DNA of 55,476 nucleotides from Pontibacillus salipaludis (GTDB taxonomy: Bacteria; Bacillota; Bacilli; Bacillales; BH030062): contig NZ_BMIN01000024.1 in NCBI RefSeq assembly GCF_014642405.1, forward strand, positions 1 to 55,476, written 5' to 3'. Under the pieces are notes generated by a model. The model ran no database searches. It had not been told where the DNA came from and was given only the letters and a program-made list of their open reading frames with translations. A program made the translations under genes and the position numbers. Shown here piece by piece: positions 18,257-27,219 of the stretch. Numbering within the stretch: position 1 is the stretch's first letter; every line of letters begins with the position of its first letter.

Positions 18257-19206
18257 TATGTACGTGCTCCTGATTCAACCGGCACCTCAATGGCGTTCAA
18301 TAGGTCTTTCACTACATCTGTTGGTGTCTTTTGAATAGAGGCTTGCATCGATAAAATGAGTCGGTGTTCGAACACGTATGGAACTAAACTCTTCACATCT
18401 TCAGGACTCACATACGACCGACCACGGAGGTAAGCCCGCGCTTGGCTTGCCCTCATTAAAGCGAGCGCTCCTCTTGTACTAATGCCTAATTCAATATCCG
18501 AGTGATCTCTAGAACTACGAATTAAACGAAGCAAATAGTCATTCACCACATCTGCAATATGTACTTCCTTCACTTCTTCTTGCATACTGACTAAATCTTC
18601 AGGTATTAAGGCCGATTCGAGTGTATCGAGCGGCTCTTCAGTCAAATAGGCTCTCATGATGTCTCTCTCTTCTTCTTCACTCGGATACCCCATATCCACT
18701 TTAAATAAAAATCGGTCAAGCTGAGCCTCCGGCAATGGAAACGTTCCGTGGTTGCTTTCAACTGGATTCTGGGTTGCAATGACTATAAAGGGACTTTGAA
18801 TCGAGAATGTTTCCCCATCAATGGTTGTTTGGTGCTCTTCCATTACTTCTAGTAAACTGGACTGAGTTTTAGGCGTCGCCCTGTTAATTTCATCCGCTAA
18901 CAATACATTTGTCATCACTGGCCCTTTGCGTAGCTCAAACTCTTGCGTCTTAGGATTAAAGAATTGAATACCCGTTACGTCTGAAGGCAGGACGTCTGGC
19001 GTAAACTGAATCCGGCTAAATGTTCCATCTATTACTTTAGCGAAACTCTTAGCAAGCTTAGTCTTACCAGAACCCGGAACACTTTCTAAAAGAACATGCC
19101 CACGCGCAATCATACCGATCAACAACAACTCAACAACTTCACGTTTCCCATATATCACACGACCAATTTCATCGATCGCAACATCGACCTTCCTTTTCTC
19201 CACCAC
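18256..19206 (-). CDS. MoxR-family AAA+ ATPase
   Basis: 316 aa. Walker A is ESVPGSGKT near residue 41 and Walker B is LLADEINRATPKTQ; sensor motifs and the MoxR lid follow. MoxR proteins are chaperone-like ATPases acting on neighbouring DUF58/vWA proteins. It starts at a GTG and heads the moxR-DUF58-DUF4129 operon. Confidence 0.92.
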   Translation of the reverse strand: MVEKRKVDVAIDEIGRVIYGKREVVELLLIGMIARGHVLLESVPGSGKTKLAKSFAKVIDGTFSRIQFTPDVLPSDVTGIQFFNPKTQEFELRKGPVMTNVLLADEINRATPKTQSSLLEVMEEHQTTIDGETFSIQSPFIVIATQNPVESNHGTFPLPEAQLDRFLFKVDMGYPSEEEERDIMRAYLTEEPLDTLESALIPEDLVSMQEEVKEVHIADVVNDYLLRLIRSSRDHSDIELGISTRGALALMRASQARAYLRGRSYVSPEDVKSLVPYVFEHRLILSMQASIQKTPTDVVKDLLNAIEVPVESGART

Positions 19207-19328
19207 AATAACACTCTCCCCTGAACAGTATGAAAATTCTCATAACTATACTATAACAAAATTACCCAATTACCAAACAAAGCCCCCTCCGCATCCCTTT
19301 AGCGCAATAACGCTTCTCAGCAATGACG

Positions 19329-19395
19329 CGTGTCTGGCACCCTGCAATCCTTTACAGTACTGGTGCGTGTCTGGCACGCTTTAGTTAACTAAAGC
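19329..19395. repeat. GTGTCTGGCAC repeat with palindrome
   Basis: CGTGTCTGGCAC occurs at 19329-19340 and again at 19366-19378. The second copy runs into the 18-bp perfect palindrome centred on TTAGTTAACTAA (19378-19395). A related element forms the 42-bp palindrome at 37366-37407. It sits between moxR and cshA, where there is no gene. Confidence 0.7.
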
Positions 19396-19403
19396 AAGTA
19401 TGC

Positions 19404-19436
19404 AAAAAAATCCCCACTCAAATGAGCGGGGATTTT
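19404..19436 (-). terminator. cshA terminator
   Basis: Stem AAAATCCCCGCTCA/TGAGTGGGGATTTT (one mismatch) followed by a T-run on the minus strand, 8 nt past the cshA stop. Confidence 0.85.
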
Positions 19437-19443
19437 GGAGATC

Positions 19444-20964
19444 TTAGGAATTATTGCGGTTTGAGTTTTGGTATTTACGGTTACGGTTGCCTTTGTTCTG
19501 GCCTTGTGAACGGGATTTGTTATAACCACCGCCAGATTTGCCATTACGGTTGTAGCCGCCTTTACCTTTTGGTCCGCCACCGTTACGGTTATAGCGTTTA
19601 CCGCCACCGCCACGTTTTTGTTTATCTTTGTGAGCTTGCTTCGTACTAACTGGCGCAAGGTAGCTTAGTTGTACAGGTACGTCTTTACGCTCTTTCGTTA
19701 GCATTTTAAGCGCTGCTGCAATTACAGATACAGAATCATGCTGTTCTAGTAATTCAGCTGCTGTGCTCTCATATGACTCAAGGTTATCAGATTCAATGGA
19801 TTGAACAAGTTTCTCAATCGCGATGTTCTGTTGACCTTTAAGAGCTTGATCATTTGATGGAATTGGAAGACGATCAATCTTACGACCTGTAGTCTTCTCA
19901 ATTAGGTTAAGGTGAGCCATTTCTCTTGGTGTGATGAAGGAAACAGCGTACCCTTCCTTACCAGCACGACCTGTACGACCAATACGGTGTACATAGCTTT
20001 CAGGATCTTGAGGGATATCGAAGTTGTATACGTGTGTAACACCTGAGATATCCAGGCCACGAGCTGCAACGTCTGTTGCTACTAGTACTTCAACCCCACC
20101 ACGTTTGAATTTCTTCAGAACGCTCATACGCTTACCTTGTGTCAGGTCACCATGAATTCCTTCAGCACGGAAACCGCGGGCACTTAATCCTTCTGTAATT
20201 TCATCAACACGCTTCTTCGTACGAGCGAATACGATCGCTAAGTCAGGCGTGTGAATATCAAGAAGACGTGTTAACGTATCAAATTTCTTACCATCATTTA
20301 CTTCGATGAAGTACTGATCGATCTTCTCAACCGTCATTTGCTTCGCTTTAAGCTTAACTGTTTCAGGCTTCTTCATCATGCTCGTTGCAATTTCATGAAT
20401 CTCTTTTGGCATTGTGGCTGAGAACAGTAATGTTTGGCGCTGCATTGGAACAGCTTTAAGAATATCTTTGATATCTTCAATGAAGCCCATGTTAAGCATT
20501 TCGTCTGCTTCGTCTAATACAGCTGTGTGAATATTGGATAGCTGAATCGTTTTACGACGAATGTGGTCTAATAGACGACCTGGTGTTGCTACAACAATTT
20601 GAGGTTGTTGTTTAAGGGAACGAATCTGACGTCCCATATCTGTACCACCGTAAACAGGAAGTACTTTTACACCTTTATATTGTCCGTACTTATTTAACTC
20701 TGTCGCTACCTGCATAGCTAGCTCGCGAGTAGGCGCAATAACTAGACCTTGAATCTTCTTCATATTCTCGTCGATCTTCTCGATCATTGGAATACCGAAG
20801 GCTGCAGTCTTACCTGTACCTGTTTGCGCTTGACCGATCACGTCTCTTCCATCCATCGCAAGAGGAATTGTCTGCTCTTGGACTGGTGTAGCTTCCTCAA
20901 AACCCATCTCTTGGACGGATTTTAAAACTGATTTGGATAAACCTAATGAATAAAAATTTGTCAC
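19444..20964 (-). CDS. cshA: DEAD-box RNA helicase CshA
   Basis: 506 aa. The helicase motifs appear in order: AQTGTGKT (I), PTRELA (Ia), VLDEADEM (II), SAT (III), and [11 protein letters not shown] and [10 protein letters not shown] (V, VI). A degradosome-type C-terminal extension ends in a Gly/Asn/Arg-rich tail, as in B. subtilis CshA (494 aa). It unwinds RNA during cold adaptation and mRNA decay. The leader contains a hairpin followed by seven U (21021-21053). Confidence 0.94.
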   Translation of the reverse strand: MTNFYSLGLSKSVLKSVQEMGFEEATPVQEQTIPLAMDGRDVIGQAQTGTGKTAAFGIPMIEKIDENMKKIQGLVIAPTRELAMQVATELNKYGQYKGVKVLPVYGGTDMGRQIRSLKQQPQIVVATPGRLLDHIRRKTIQLSNIHTAVLDEADEMLNMGFIEDIKDILKAVPMQRQTLLFSATMPKEIHEIATSMMKKPETVKLKAKQMTVEKIDQYFIEVNDGKKFDTLTRLLDIHTPDLAIVFARTKKRVDEITEGLSARGFRAEGIHGDLTQGKRMSVLKKFKRGGVEVLVATDVAARGLDISGVTHVYNFDIPQDPESYVHRIGRTGRAGKEGYAVSFITPREMAHLNLIEKTTGRKIDRLPIPSNDQALKGQQNIAIEKLVQSIESDNLESYESTAAELLEQHDSVSVIAAALKMLTKERKDVPVQLSYLAPVSTKQAHKDKQKRGGGGKRYNRNGGGPKGKGGYNRNGKSGGGYNKSRSQGQNKGNRNRKYQNSNRNNS

Positions 20965-21018
20965 TTCGTTTTTCTACTCCTTTTTTGTTCTCTCTAGTTA
21001 TGCCAAAGAGAAGCACGT

Positions 21019-21054
21019 AAAAAAAGCCATCCTCACAGCTGGAAGAGGGCTTTC
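21019..21054 (-). promoter_or_regulatory. possible attenuator in the cshA leader
   Basis: On the minus strand AAAGCC pairs with GGCTTT, with an inner CTC/GAG extension, and a run of seven T follows. The element sits about 60 nt upstream of the cshA start, and no gene on that strand ends before it. A TTGAAA/TATAAA pair (19-nt spacing) further upstream could be the promoter. Confidence 0.45.
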
Positions 21055-21190
21055 GGTACGAGTTGATTTATACTCTATTCTACCACACTGTTTTCAATCC
21101 GGCAATTCATGCAAGTTTAAAGTATCCTTACCTTTAGATCAATGGTAAAATAAGATAAACGCTAACGAACTCGGATGGAGGTGGATACAA

Positions 21191-22099
21191 TTGAACAAAC
21201 CACCATTTAACCCCTATATCGCCATCGTCATCGGAGTCCTCTCCGTATCTACTGCCGCCGTCTTTGTTAAATTAGCTGCGACAGCTCCAGCGTCTATAAT
21301 CGCTCAATATCGCTTACTATTCGCCGTACTTCTTATGGCTCCCTTTGTGTTAACCAAGCATCGCAAAGAATTTAAATCCATCACCAAACGAGACTGGATC
21401 TTATCTATAGCAGCTGGTGTCTTCCTTGCTTTTCATTTTATCCTATGGTTTGAATCTTTAAACTATACCTCTGTTGCAAGTTCTGTCGTATTGGTGACAT
21501 TACAGCCAATATTTGCTTTTATTGGCACCTTTTTGTTCTTTAAAGAAAGGTTTACAGCTGGTGCTATCCTTAGTATGCTAATTGCAATTACAGGTAGCGT
21601 TGTCATCAGTTGGGGAGACTTTCAGATAAGTGGGTTAGCCTTATTAGGTGATATATTAGCACTACTTGGGGCAATGATGGTCACGGGGTACTTCTTACTC
21701 GGACAGACCGTAAGAAAACGCCTTTCCCTAATGACCTACACATTTGTTGTCTATGGAATCAGTACCATTACATTATTTATTTATAACATCATTTTACAAA
21801 ATCCATTTTTCGGGTATCCAAGTCAATATTGGATGATTTTCTTAGCCTTAGCAATCATTCCTACATTTTTGGGCCACACTTTATTTAACTGGTCACTAAA
21901 ATGGCTAAGCACATCAACCATTTCAATGAGTATCGTATTTGAACCCGTAGGGGCCTCTCTTCTAGCTTACGTCATTCTCGGTGAGACGATTTCGTGGACG
22001 CAATGGCTAGGAGGCATGATCGTCATCGTTGGATTAAGCTTATTTATATATAGTACCTCTAAGAAATCCAAACAGATTTCTATTAAGGAAGACATATAA
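21191..22099 (+). CDS. EamA/DMT-family transporter
   Basis: 302 aa with ten hydrophobic segments forming two EamA repeats (for example SSVVLVTLQPIFAFIGTFLFF and MSIVFEPVGASLLAYVILGE). DMT proteins export or exchange metabolites; the substrate cannot be read from sequence. It starts at a TTG with GGAGGTGG 6 nt upstream. It is divergent from cshA. Confidence 0.88.
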   Translation: MNKPPFNPYIAIVIGVLSVSTAAVFVKLAATAPASIIAQYRLLFAVLLMAPFVLTKHRKEFKSITKRDWILSIAAGVFLAFHFILWFESLNYTSVASSVVLVTLQPIFAFIGTFLFFKERFTAGAILSMLIAITGSVVISWGDFQISGLALLGDILALLGAMMVTGYFLLGQTVRKRLSLMTYTFVVYGISTITLFIYNIILQNPFFGYPSQYWMIFLALAIIPTFLGHTLFNWSLKWLSTSTISMSIVFEPVGASLLAYVILGETISWTQWLGGMIVIVGLSLFIYSTSKKSKQISIKEDI

Positions 22100-22158
22100 A
22101 TAACCATATAGTATATAAAATAATTTCATCAGAAAAATTTTTAAAAGCAGGTGAACGC

Positions 22159-23013
22159 ATGAATATTCAACTCATGACAGATGGAGGAGCAGATCTTCCA
22201 AAGGACTTACTGGATCGTTATAACGTTCATTTTATCCCTCTTAACATCCATTTTGGAGACGAGCAGTTCCTAGGCGGGGTAGACATCGACTCTGCTACCT
22301 TTTACGACAAAATGAGACAAGCTGAAGAGCTCCCTCGTACATCAGCACCAAGCCCATATGCTTTTTATGAAGCATACAAAGCTGTAGACCCAGAAAAGCC
22401 AATTCTTATGATTTCATTATCAAAAGAGTTAAGTACAACGTATGAGAATGCTCTCTTAGCGAAAGAGATGCTTTTAGAAGAAGAGCCGGAACGTAAGATA
22501 GAAGTCATCAATTCGCGTTCTGCAACTTCAGGTATGACGCTTTTAGTCGATGAAGCCGGAAAACGAATTGAAGAGGGCTATACGATCGAAGAATTAACAG
22601 AGCACATGCATGAACGCGTGAGTAAGTTAGCGACTCTTATTTTACTCCGCACAGTTGAGAACTTAATGAAAAGTGGTCGTTTAAGTCGTTTTAAAGGCGC
22701 GATTGCAAAGACGCTTAATATTAAGATCTTAATGCATGGCAGTCCTGAAGGGACAATTGAAGTGACTGAAAAAGTGAGAGGAAATAAGAAAGCCGTCCGT
22801 CGTTTTGTTGACCAAATCGGAGAGTACTCTAAAAACTTTGAGGATAAAGTCATCGCGATGTCTTACAGCACTGCAGAAGACAAGGCAAAGCAACTCCTAC
22901 AAGAAATGAAGGATCGCTACTCCTTTAAAGAATCTGTACTTGTAGAAATGGGCCCTCTTATTGCGACCCATGCTGGTGAAGGCGGCTTTGTGATCTCCTT
23001 CTTTAAAGATTAA
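22159..23013 (+). CDS. DegV family protein (fatty-acid binding)
   Basis: 284 aa with the DegV pattern: TDGGADLP at the N-terminus, RTSAPSP near residue 60, SRSATSG, and LLRTVENLMKSGRLSR. DegV/FakB proteins bind a fatty acid and present it to a FakA kinase for incorporation into phospholipid; whether this copy does so is inferred. An AGCAGGTGAACGC ribosome site precedes the ATG. Confidence 0.9.
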   Translation: MNIQLMTDGGADLPKDLLDRYNVHFIPLNIHFGDEQFLGGVDIDSATFYDKMRQAEELPRTSAPSPYAFYEAYKAVDPEKPILMISLSKELSTTYENALLAKEMLLEEEPERKIEVINSRSATSGMTLLVDEAGKRIEEGYTIEELTEHMHERVSKLATLILLRTVENLMKSGRLSRFKGAIAKTLNIKILMHGSPEGTIEVTEKVRGNKKAVRRFVDQIGEYSKNFEDKVIAMSYSTAEDKAKQLLQEMKDRYSFKESVLVEMGPLIATHAGEGGFVISFFKD

Positions 23014-23078
23014 ATGAACGATTGAAACCTTAGTGAAATAAGGACAGATTTTGTTACAGGAGAACTGTTATCTCCACA

Positions 23079-23112
23079 AAAAGGCGCAGAGCCTATAGCT
23101 CTGCGCCTTTCG
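23079..23112. terminator. bidirectional terminator, degV / MFS genes
   Basis: GGCGCAGAGC/GCTCTGCGCC stem with a 5-nt loop, TTTCGTTT on the plus side and five T on the minus side. Confidence 0.85.
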
Positions 23113-23127
23113 TTTATATGAAGCCGT

Positions 23128-24405
23128 TTACCCATGATAAGCCTGGTAGCTTGGTTTTGGAGAAAGCAAAGAGAAGATCATTGCGATCAATGGGAATAGA
23201 ATCATAATCCACAAGATCCCTTCATAACCACCGAACCAATCAAAGTAAAGCCCAAATGGAAGAGGACCAAAAGCAGAACCTAAAACCATAATCGTTTGAG
23301 CTAATCCTTTAATACTACCTAAATGCTCTCGACCAAAATAATTCGGCCATACAATACTTAACACGATGCGCTCAAAACCGTTCACAAATCCCCATATGAT
23401 TCCGTAAAGAATGACTCCAGTTGTAGAACTGACCTGCAATAATATAAATAAAGCAATGATATGTCCAGCAAACGTGATCGCTAACACATAATGCACGGAA
23501 ACCCGGTCTACTAGGTAACCGACCACAAACGTAACCGGGAAGCCTATAACAGCCATCAGCGTAAGGACGATCGCAGCAATCTCATCGGATAATCCTTTTC
23601 CTTGAACAATCGAAACTAAATGGAAGGTAACGCCCGTATTCACAAGCGCAGGGACACTCACACAGAACAAAATAAGCCAAAAAGCCCTCGTTTTCATCGC
23701 CTCTTTAAGAGTCCAGTTCTCCTCACTTACCTCTACGTTCGGATTTTGCCGAAGGTCGTTATGCTTTGGTGTACCATCCGGAATCTCACCTATATCCTTC
23801 GGTTGATTCCTAACTAAGAAAATCGCAAGAGGCACAAAAATGACCGCCAAGGCTACGCCCCAAATCGTCCAAGTAGTACGCCAGCCAAAATCATTAATAA
23901 GCCAAGTATTCAGTGGTGGCAGTAAGGCAGAACTTAAGAATCCACCAATAGCCATGAAGCTTAATGCCCTGCCCCTTTTTCCAATAAACCACTGAGGTAC
24001 AAGCGTATTCGGAATAAGTGTCATAGACCCTTGTCCAAACAAACGGAGCATAAAGAAGCCAATGAACATCATAATGGCCCCTACCATCACACTGTTCCAG
24101 AAGCAAGCGATCGCCAAAAGAAGACCCACCACCGTCATCATCACGCGTTGCCCCACACGATCCACAAATCTCCCTACCATGAAGAGCGTTAACCCGGCGA
24201 TCAGCGTGGCAGTAGAGTAGAGTCCAGAAACAAATGAACGAGAGTAATCAAAATCAGCTATGTAGCTCTCAATAAATATTGAAACCGAATAGGTCTGTCC
24301 TGGACCAGAAAAGAAGACACTTAACCCCGCAATAAATACAATGACCCAACCATAATAAAACGGGGTTTTAACAGGTGCTTGTCCTGTCTGATTTTGTGCA
24401 CTCAT
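23128..24405 (-). CDS. MFS transporter, oxalate/formate antiporter or monocarboxylate type
   Basis: 425 aa with 12 predicted membrane segments and a central hydrophilic loop (residues 200-235). The GWVIVFIAGLSVFFSGPGQTYSVSIF start resembles the OxlT-like/monocarboxylate branch of the major facilitator superfamily. The ligand is unknown. It appears to be transcribed alone. Confidence 0.85.
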   Translation of the reverse strand: MSAQNQTGQAPVKTPFYYGWVIVFIAGLSVFFSGPGQTYSVSIFIESYIADFDYSRSFVSGLYSTATLIAGLTLFMVGRFVDRVGQRVMMTVVGLLLAIACFWNSVMVGAIMMFIGFFMLRLFGQGSMTLIPNTLVPQWFIGKRGRALSFMAIGGFLSSALLPPLNTWLINDFGWRTTWTIWGVALAVIFVPLAIFLVRNQPKDIGEIPDGTPKHNDLRQNPNVEVSEENWTLKEAMKTRAFWLILFCVSVPALVNTGVTFHLVSIVQGKGLSDEIAAIVLTLMAVIGFPVTFVVGYLVDRVSVHYVLAITFAGHIIALFILLQVSSTTGVILYGIIWGFVNGFERIVLSIVWPNYFGREHLGSIKGLAQTIMVLGSAFGPLPFGLYFDWFGGYEGILWIMILFPLIAMIFSLLSPKPSYQAYHG

Positions 24406-24500
24406 GATGCCTCACCCTTCCATCCATAATCAATTTCACCTCTCCTTATGGTAGGGGTTTCCATATAGTAATGCAAAACATAACCCCTGTAGAACAACAC

Positions 24501-24533
24501 AAAAAAGCCTCCGCATAGGCTTGGAGGCCTTTT
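24501..24533 (-). terminator. terminator of the YppG-like gene
   Basis: GCCTCC/GGAGGC stem with a 10-nt loop and six T on the minus strand, directly after the stop codon. Confidence 0.8.
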
Positions 24534-24930
24534 ACACTTTAAATCCTTTAATGAATGAACCGATCCCTTTCATAAGGGGGCTAAACTGATTCGCCGTATT
24601 CGCCATTTGCCCCATGGTAGATAGCATCTTATCTAGATCAAGCTGTCCGTTTTTATCTTGAAAATACTGCATCATACCCGGCGGCTTCTGTTGCTGTCCA
24701 TATAACGGGGATTGTTGCTGCAGGGAGTAATAAGGATCCCACTGGTTCGGTTGAGGAGGTTTAGCAAATTGTTCATATGGATTTTGGTAGCCTTGGGGTG
24801 CCTGATATGGAGAGCCTTGCGAGACGGGAGGTTGACCCGGATAATATTGCCCCTCCCATGGCATATTCATTGGAAAAGGACCATGTGGAGTGTTCGGGAA
24901 CCTTTGATCATTAGGATATCTTCGCCTCAT
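24532..24930 (-). CDS. YppG-like spore coat protein
   Basis: 132 aa. The N-terminal two thirds is rich in Pro, Gln, Tyr and Gly (GQYYPGQPPVSQGSPYQAP), followed by a conserved C-terminal block QYFQDKNGQLDLDKMLSTMG and LMKGIGSFIKGFK. This layout matches the YppG family, a spore-coat protein in B. subtilis. The ATG at 24930 follows AGGAGGT with 10-nt spacing; a longer frame exists but lacks a ribosome site. Confidence 0.75.
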   Translation of the reverse strand: MRRRYPNDQRFPNTPHGPFPMNMPWEGQYYPGQPPVSQGSPYQAPQGYQNPYEQFAKPPQPNQWDPYYSLQQQSPLYGQQQKPPGMMQYFQDKNGQLDLDKMLSTMGQMANTANQFSPLMKGIGSFIKGFKV

Positions 24931-25026
24931 GACCTGCACACCTCCTATATTTTCTTCTTTATCCACTCATAGCCTATGTAAAAAGAAAGGAAATGTGAAA
25001 TGTAACGGACTCTTTTTCTATATAAA

Positions 25027-25050
25027 AAAAGAAGAGGTCTCCCTCTTCTT
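25027..25050 (-). terminator. terminator of the glutaredoxin-like gene
   Basis: GAAGAGG/CCTCTTC stem with a 4-nt loop, followed by seven T on the minus strand. Confidence 0.8.
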
Positions 25051-25063
25051 CTACATTCATCAT

Positions 25064-25348
25064 TTATTCATTAAGGTCTACAGCCCCTTGTCTAAAATAA
25101 GAAGTAACTTCATCAATGTTCAATAATTTCTTCAACTTACGCTTTTGATACCCTAAAACCAATTCATCGCCAACATAAGTAGCGGGTGTTCCATATACAC
25201 GTTTCGCTCGCATTTGTTTGTAGTGTTCCTTATCGGCTGAGATATTCTTCTCCATATACGGAATATCCCAATCTTCCATAAAACGTTTCACATTTTCACA
25301 ATGATGGCATCCGTCACTCGTATATACTACTACTTGTTGATCCGCCAC
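25064..25348 (-). CDS. glutaredoxin-family protein
   Basis: 94 aa thioredoxin-fold protein. A CHHC redox motif is at residues 14-17 and the cis-proline loop is YGTPATYVGDEL. It probably reduces a disulfide or a bacillithiol mixed disulfide; the atypical CHHC motif differs from the CPYC/CGFS classes. It starts at a GTG preceded by AGGGGG. A SigB-like promoter is at 25427-25451. Confidence 0.85.
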   Translation of the reverse strand: MADQQVVVYTSDGCHHCENVKRFMEDWDIPYMEKNISADKEHYKQMRAKRVYGTPATYVGDELVLGYQKRKLKKLLNIDEVTSYFRQGAVDLNE

Positions 25349-25426
25349 GATGAGCCCCCTGTCGTTAGTCCCTTAAAGACAACATATATTTCCAAAAACT
25401 TAACGTCCATTAGATTCTAATTGAAT

Positions 25427-25451
25427 TTACCCGTATAAATTGAAAATAAAC
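25427..25451 (-). promoter_or_regulatory. candidate SigB promoter for the glutaredoxin gene
   Basis: Minus strand GTTTAT, 13 nt, GGGTAA fits the SigB consensus, 79 nt upstream of the GTG start and after the terminator of the preceding gene. Confidence 0.5.
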
Positions 25452-25532
25452 ATCTTTTTTGCAACTTTATGTCGAAAATATTAAATTCTAATTTCAACTC
25501 GCGTTTGCACAGGTTCTATGTACCCATACACA

Positions 25533-25575
25533 TAAGAAAGAAGTAGCCTATCTTAAGAAGAGACAGGCTACTTTA
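25533..25575 (-). terminator. terminator of the YhfK-like gene
   Basis: AGTAGCCT/AGGCTACT with an inner TCTT/AAGA stem and a T-rich tail on the minus strand. Confidence 0.7.
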
Positions 25576-25594
25576 TCAAGAAATGTGCGCATCT

Positions 25595-26221
25595 CTACGC
25601 AAATAATTGTTTAACATCGGTTTCGCCACTTAGTAAATCAAAGCTCTTTCCGATGACGCTATCCTCTGTTAGGACATAGGCTAATACGTTCCCTACATCT
25701 TCACGAGGAATGTATCCCATTTCTAAATGCTCGCTCATCTGAACTTTTCCTGTTCCTTGTTCGTTTGTCAGCCCACCTGGGCGTACAATGGTGTAATTCA
25801 AGGAAGTTGTACGAAGGTACTCATCTGCACGTCCTTTCGCATACAAGTAGTGCTTCAATTCTTCAGGCCCTACTTCTGGTCGGTCAGCAGCGATCGAACT
25901 CAACATGACAAATCTGGAAACGTCCTTACTTTCAGCAAGGTTCATAGCCTTTATTGCACCTTCCTGATCAATCATGATCGTCTTATCAGCGCCCGTATTC
26001 GGACCTGAACCTGCTGCAAAGATTACAGCATCCACTCCGTCATATGCATGAGAGAAATCTTTCTCTAAGTCCCCTAAAACCGTTTGGACATTGCGCTCTT
26101 CAAAATAAGGAACTTGATCTTTATCACGAACCATCGCAACCGGTTCATGGTTGTAGTAATTCAATTTATCAACGACATGTTTACCAACTTGACCATTTGC
26201 TCCAATTACAAGTACTTTCAT
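25595..26221 (-). CDS. NAD(P)-binding atypical SDR (YhfK-like)
   Basis: 208 aa Rossmann protein. The nucleotide motif is GANGQVGKHV at residues 8-17, and IFAAGSGPNTGADKT and YTIVRPGGLTNEQGTG match the YhfK-like NAD(P)H-binding reductase group. The substrate is unknown; family members are often redox or stress linked. AAGGAGGATG precedes the ATG, and a SigB-like promoter is at 26259-26284, just next to the repeat array. Confidence 0.85.
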   Translation of the reverse strand: MKVLVIGANGQVGKHVVDKLNYYNHEPVAMVRDKDQVPYFEERNVQTVLGDLEKDFSHAYDGVDAVIFAAGSGPNTGADKTIMIDQEGAIKAMNLAESKDVSRFVMLSSIAADRPEVGPEELKHYLYAKGRADEYLRTTSLNYTIVRPGGLTNEQGTGKVQMSEHLEMGYIPREDVGNVLAYVLTEDSVIGKSFDLLSGETDVKQLFA

Positions 26222-26258
26222 TTAAGATCATCCTCCTTGTGCAAAGTCTTTACTCCTA

Positions 26259-26284
26259 TTTCCCATGCTTTCTAGATCCTAAAC
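26259..26284 (-). promoter_or_regulatory. candidate SigB promoter for the YhfK-like gene
   Basis: Minus strand GTTTAG, 14 nt, GGGAAA lies about 40 nt upstream of the ATG. The -10 differs from the best consensus at one base. Confidence 0.5.
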
Positions 26285-26330
26285 AAGGTGATGCTTTTGG
26301 GACTCTTGGGGCAGGGGCCGTGCTCTTGGA

Positions 26331-27143
26331 CTTGAGCCACTCGGTCTGGCCCCGCTCTCAACTTGAGCCGTGCCGCACTGACTTGAGCCCGTATACCTCG
26401 ACTTGAGCCGACTTCCGCCTATCTTGAGCCAGTCCTCCCCCAACTTGAGCCGGACGCTCTCAGCTTAAGCTGGTCTGCGCTCACTTGAGCCGGTATTTTG
26501 AAGGCTTGAGCCGTTCTCGTCTCAGCTCGAGCCAGTTTAGACCGCTCTTGAGCCGTTCTCCCTCGACTTGAGCCACTCGGTCTGGCCACGCTCTCAACTT
26601 GAGCCGTGCCGCACTGACTTGAGCCCGTATACCTCGACTTGAGCCACCTTCCGCCTATCTTGAGCCGGTTCTCACACAACTTGAGCCGGACGCTCTCAGC
26701 TTAAGCCGGTCTGGGCTGACTTGAGCTGTTATTTTGAAGGCTTGAGCCGTTCTCGTCTCAGCTCGAGCCAGTTTAGACCGCTCTTGAGCCGTTCTCCCTC
26801 GACTTGAGCCACTCGGTCTGGCCACGCTCTCAACTTGAGCCGTCCCGCACTGACTTGAGCCCGTATACCTCGACTTGAGCCGACTTCCGCCTATCTTGAG
26901 CCGGTCCCCTCCCAACTTGAGCCGGACGCTCTCAACTTAGGCCGGTCTGCGCTCACTTGAGCCGGTATTTTGAAGGCTTGAGCCGTTCTCGTCTCAGCTT
27001 GAGCCAGTTTAGACCGCTCTTGAGCCGGTCTACCTCGACTTGAGCCACTCGGCCAGAGCCACGCTCTCAACTCAAGCCGTTAGCTGCTTCACTTGAGCCG
27101 CGCTCTCTGAACTTGAACTGCCGCTCCCCTCAACTCGAGCCAC
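26331..27143. repeat. helically phased CTTGAGCC array with 236-bp higher-order repeats
   Basis: About 38 cores CTTGAGCC (some CTTAAGC or CTCGAGCC) recur every 20 or 21 bp, with one 31-bp step per block. The order of spacings (31,20,20,21,21,20,20,21,21,21,20) repeats exactly in three consecutive 236-bp blocks that start at 26331, 26567 and 26803. A degenerate fourth block starts at 27039. Blocks differ at roughly 5% of positions. GC content is far above the surroundings. 236 is not a multiple of three and no ribosome site precedes the open frames, so it does not look coding. No other feature is seen in 26285-27176. Confidence 0.93.
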
Positions 27144-27176
27144 AACCCAACTCACCCCATCCACTCCCCCAAACAC

Positions 27177-27208
27177 AAAAAAGCCTATCCCCATAGGGGA
27201 CAGGCTTT
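27177..27208 (-). terminator. marR terminator
   Basis: AAAAGCCTGTCCCC/GGGGATAGGCTTTT stem with a 4-nt loop and a T-run on the minus strand. It separates marR from the repeat array. Confidence 0.85.
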
Positions 27209-27219
27209 TCATAGAATAC

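Noticed and set aside
26419-26915. Two near-identical 86-codon minus-strand frames inside the repeat array
   Set aside because: They are 236 bp apart, which is not a multiple of three, they lack ribosome sites, and the 20- and 31-bp steps break any repeating peptide. They are by-products of GC-rich repeats.
26331-27143. CRISPR array
   Set aside because: The repeated core is only 8 bp, the spacers are 12-13 bp and are themselves repeated between blocks, and no cas gene is near.
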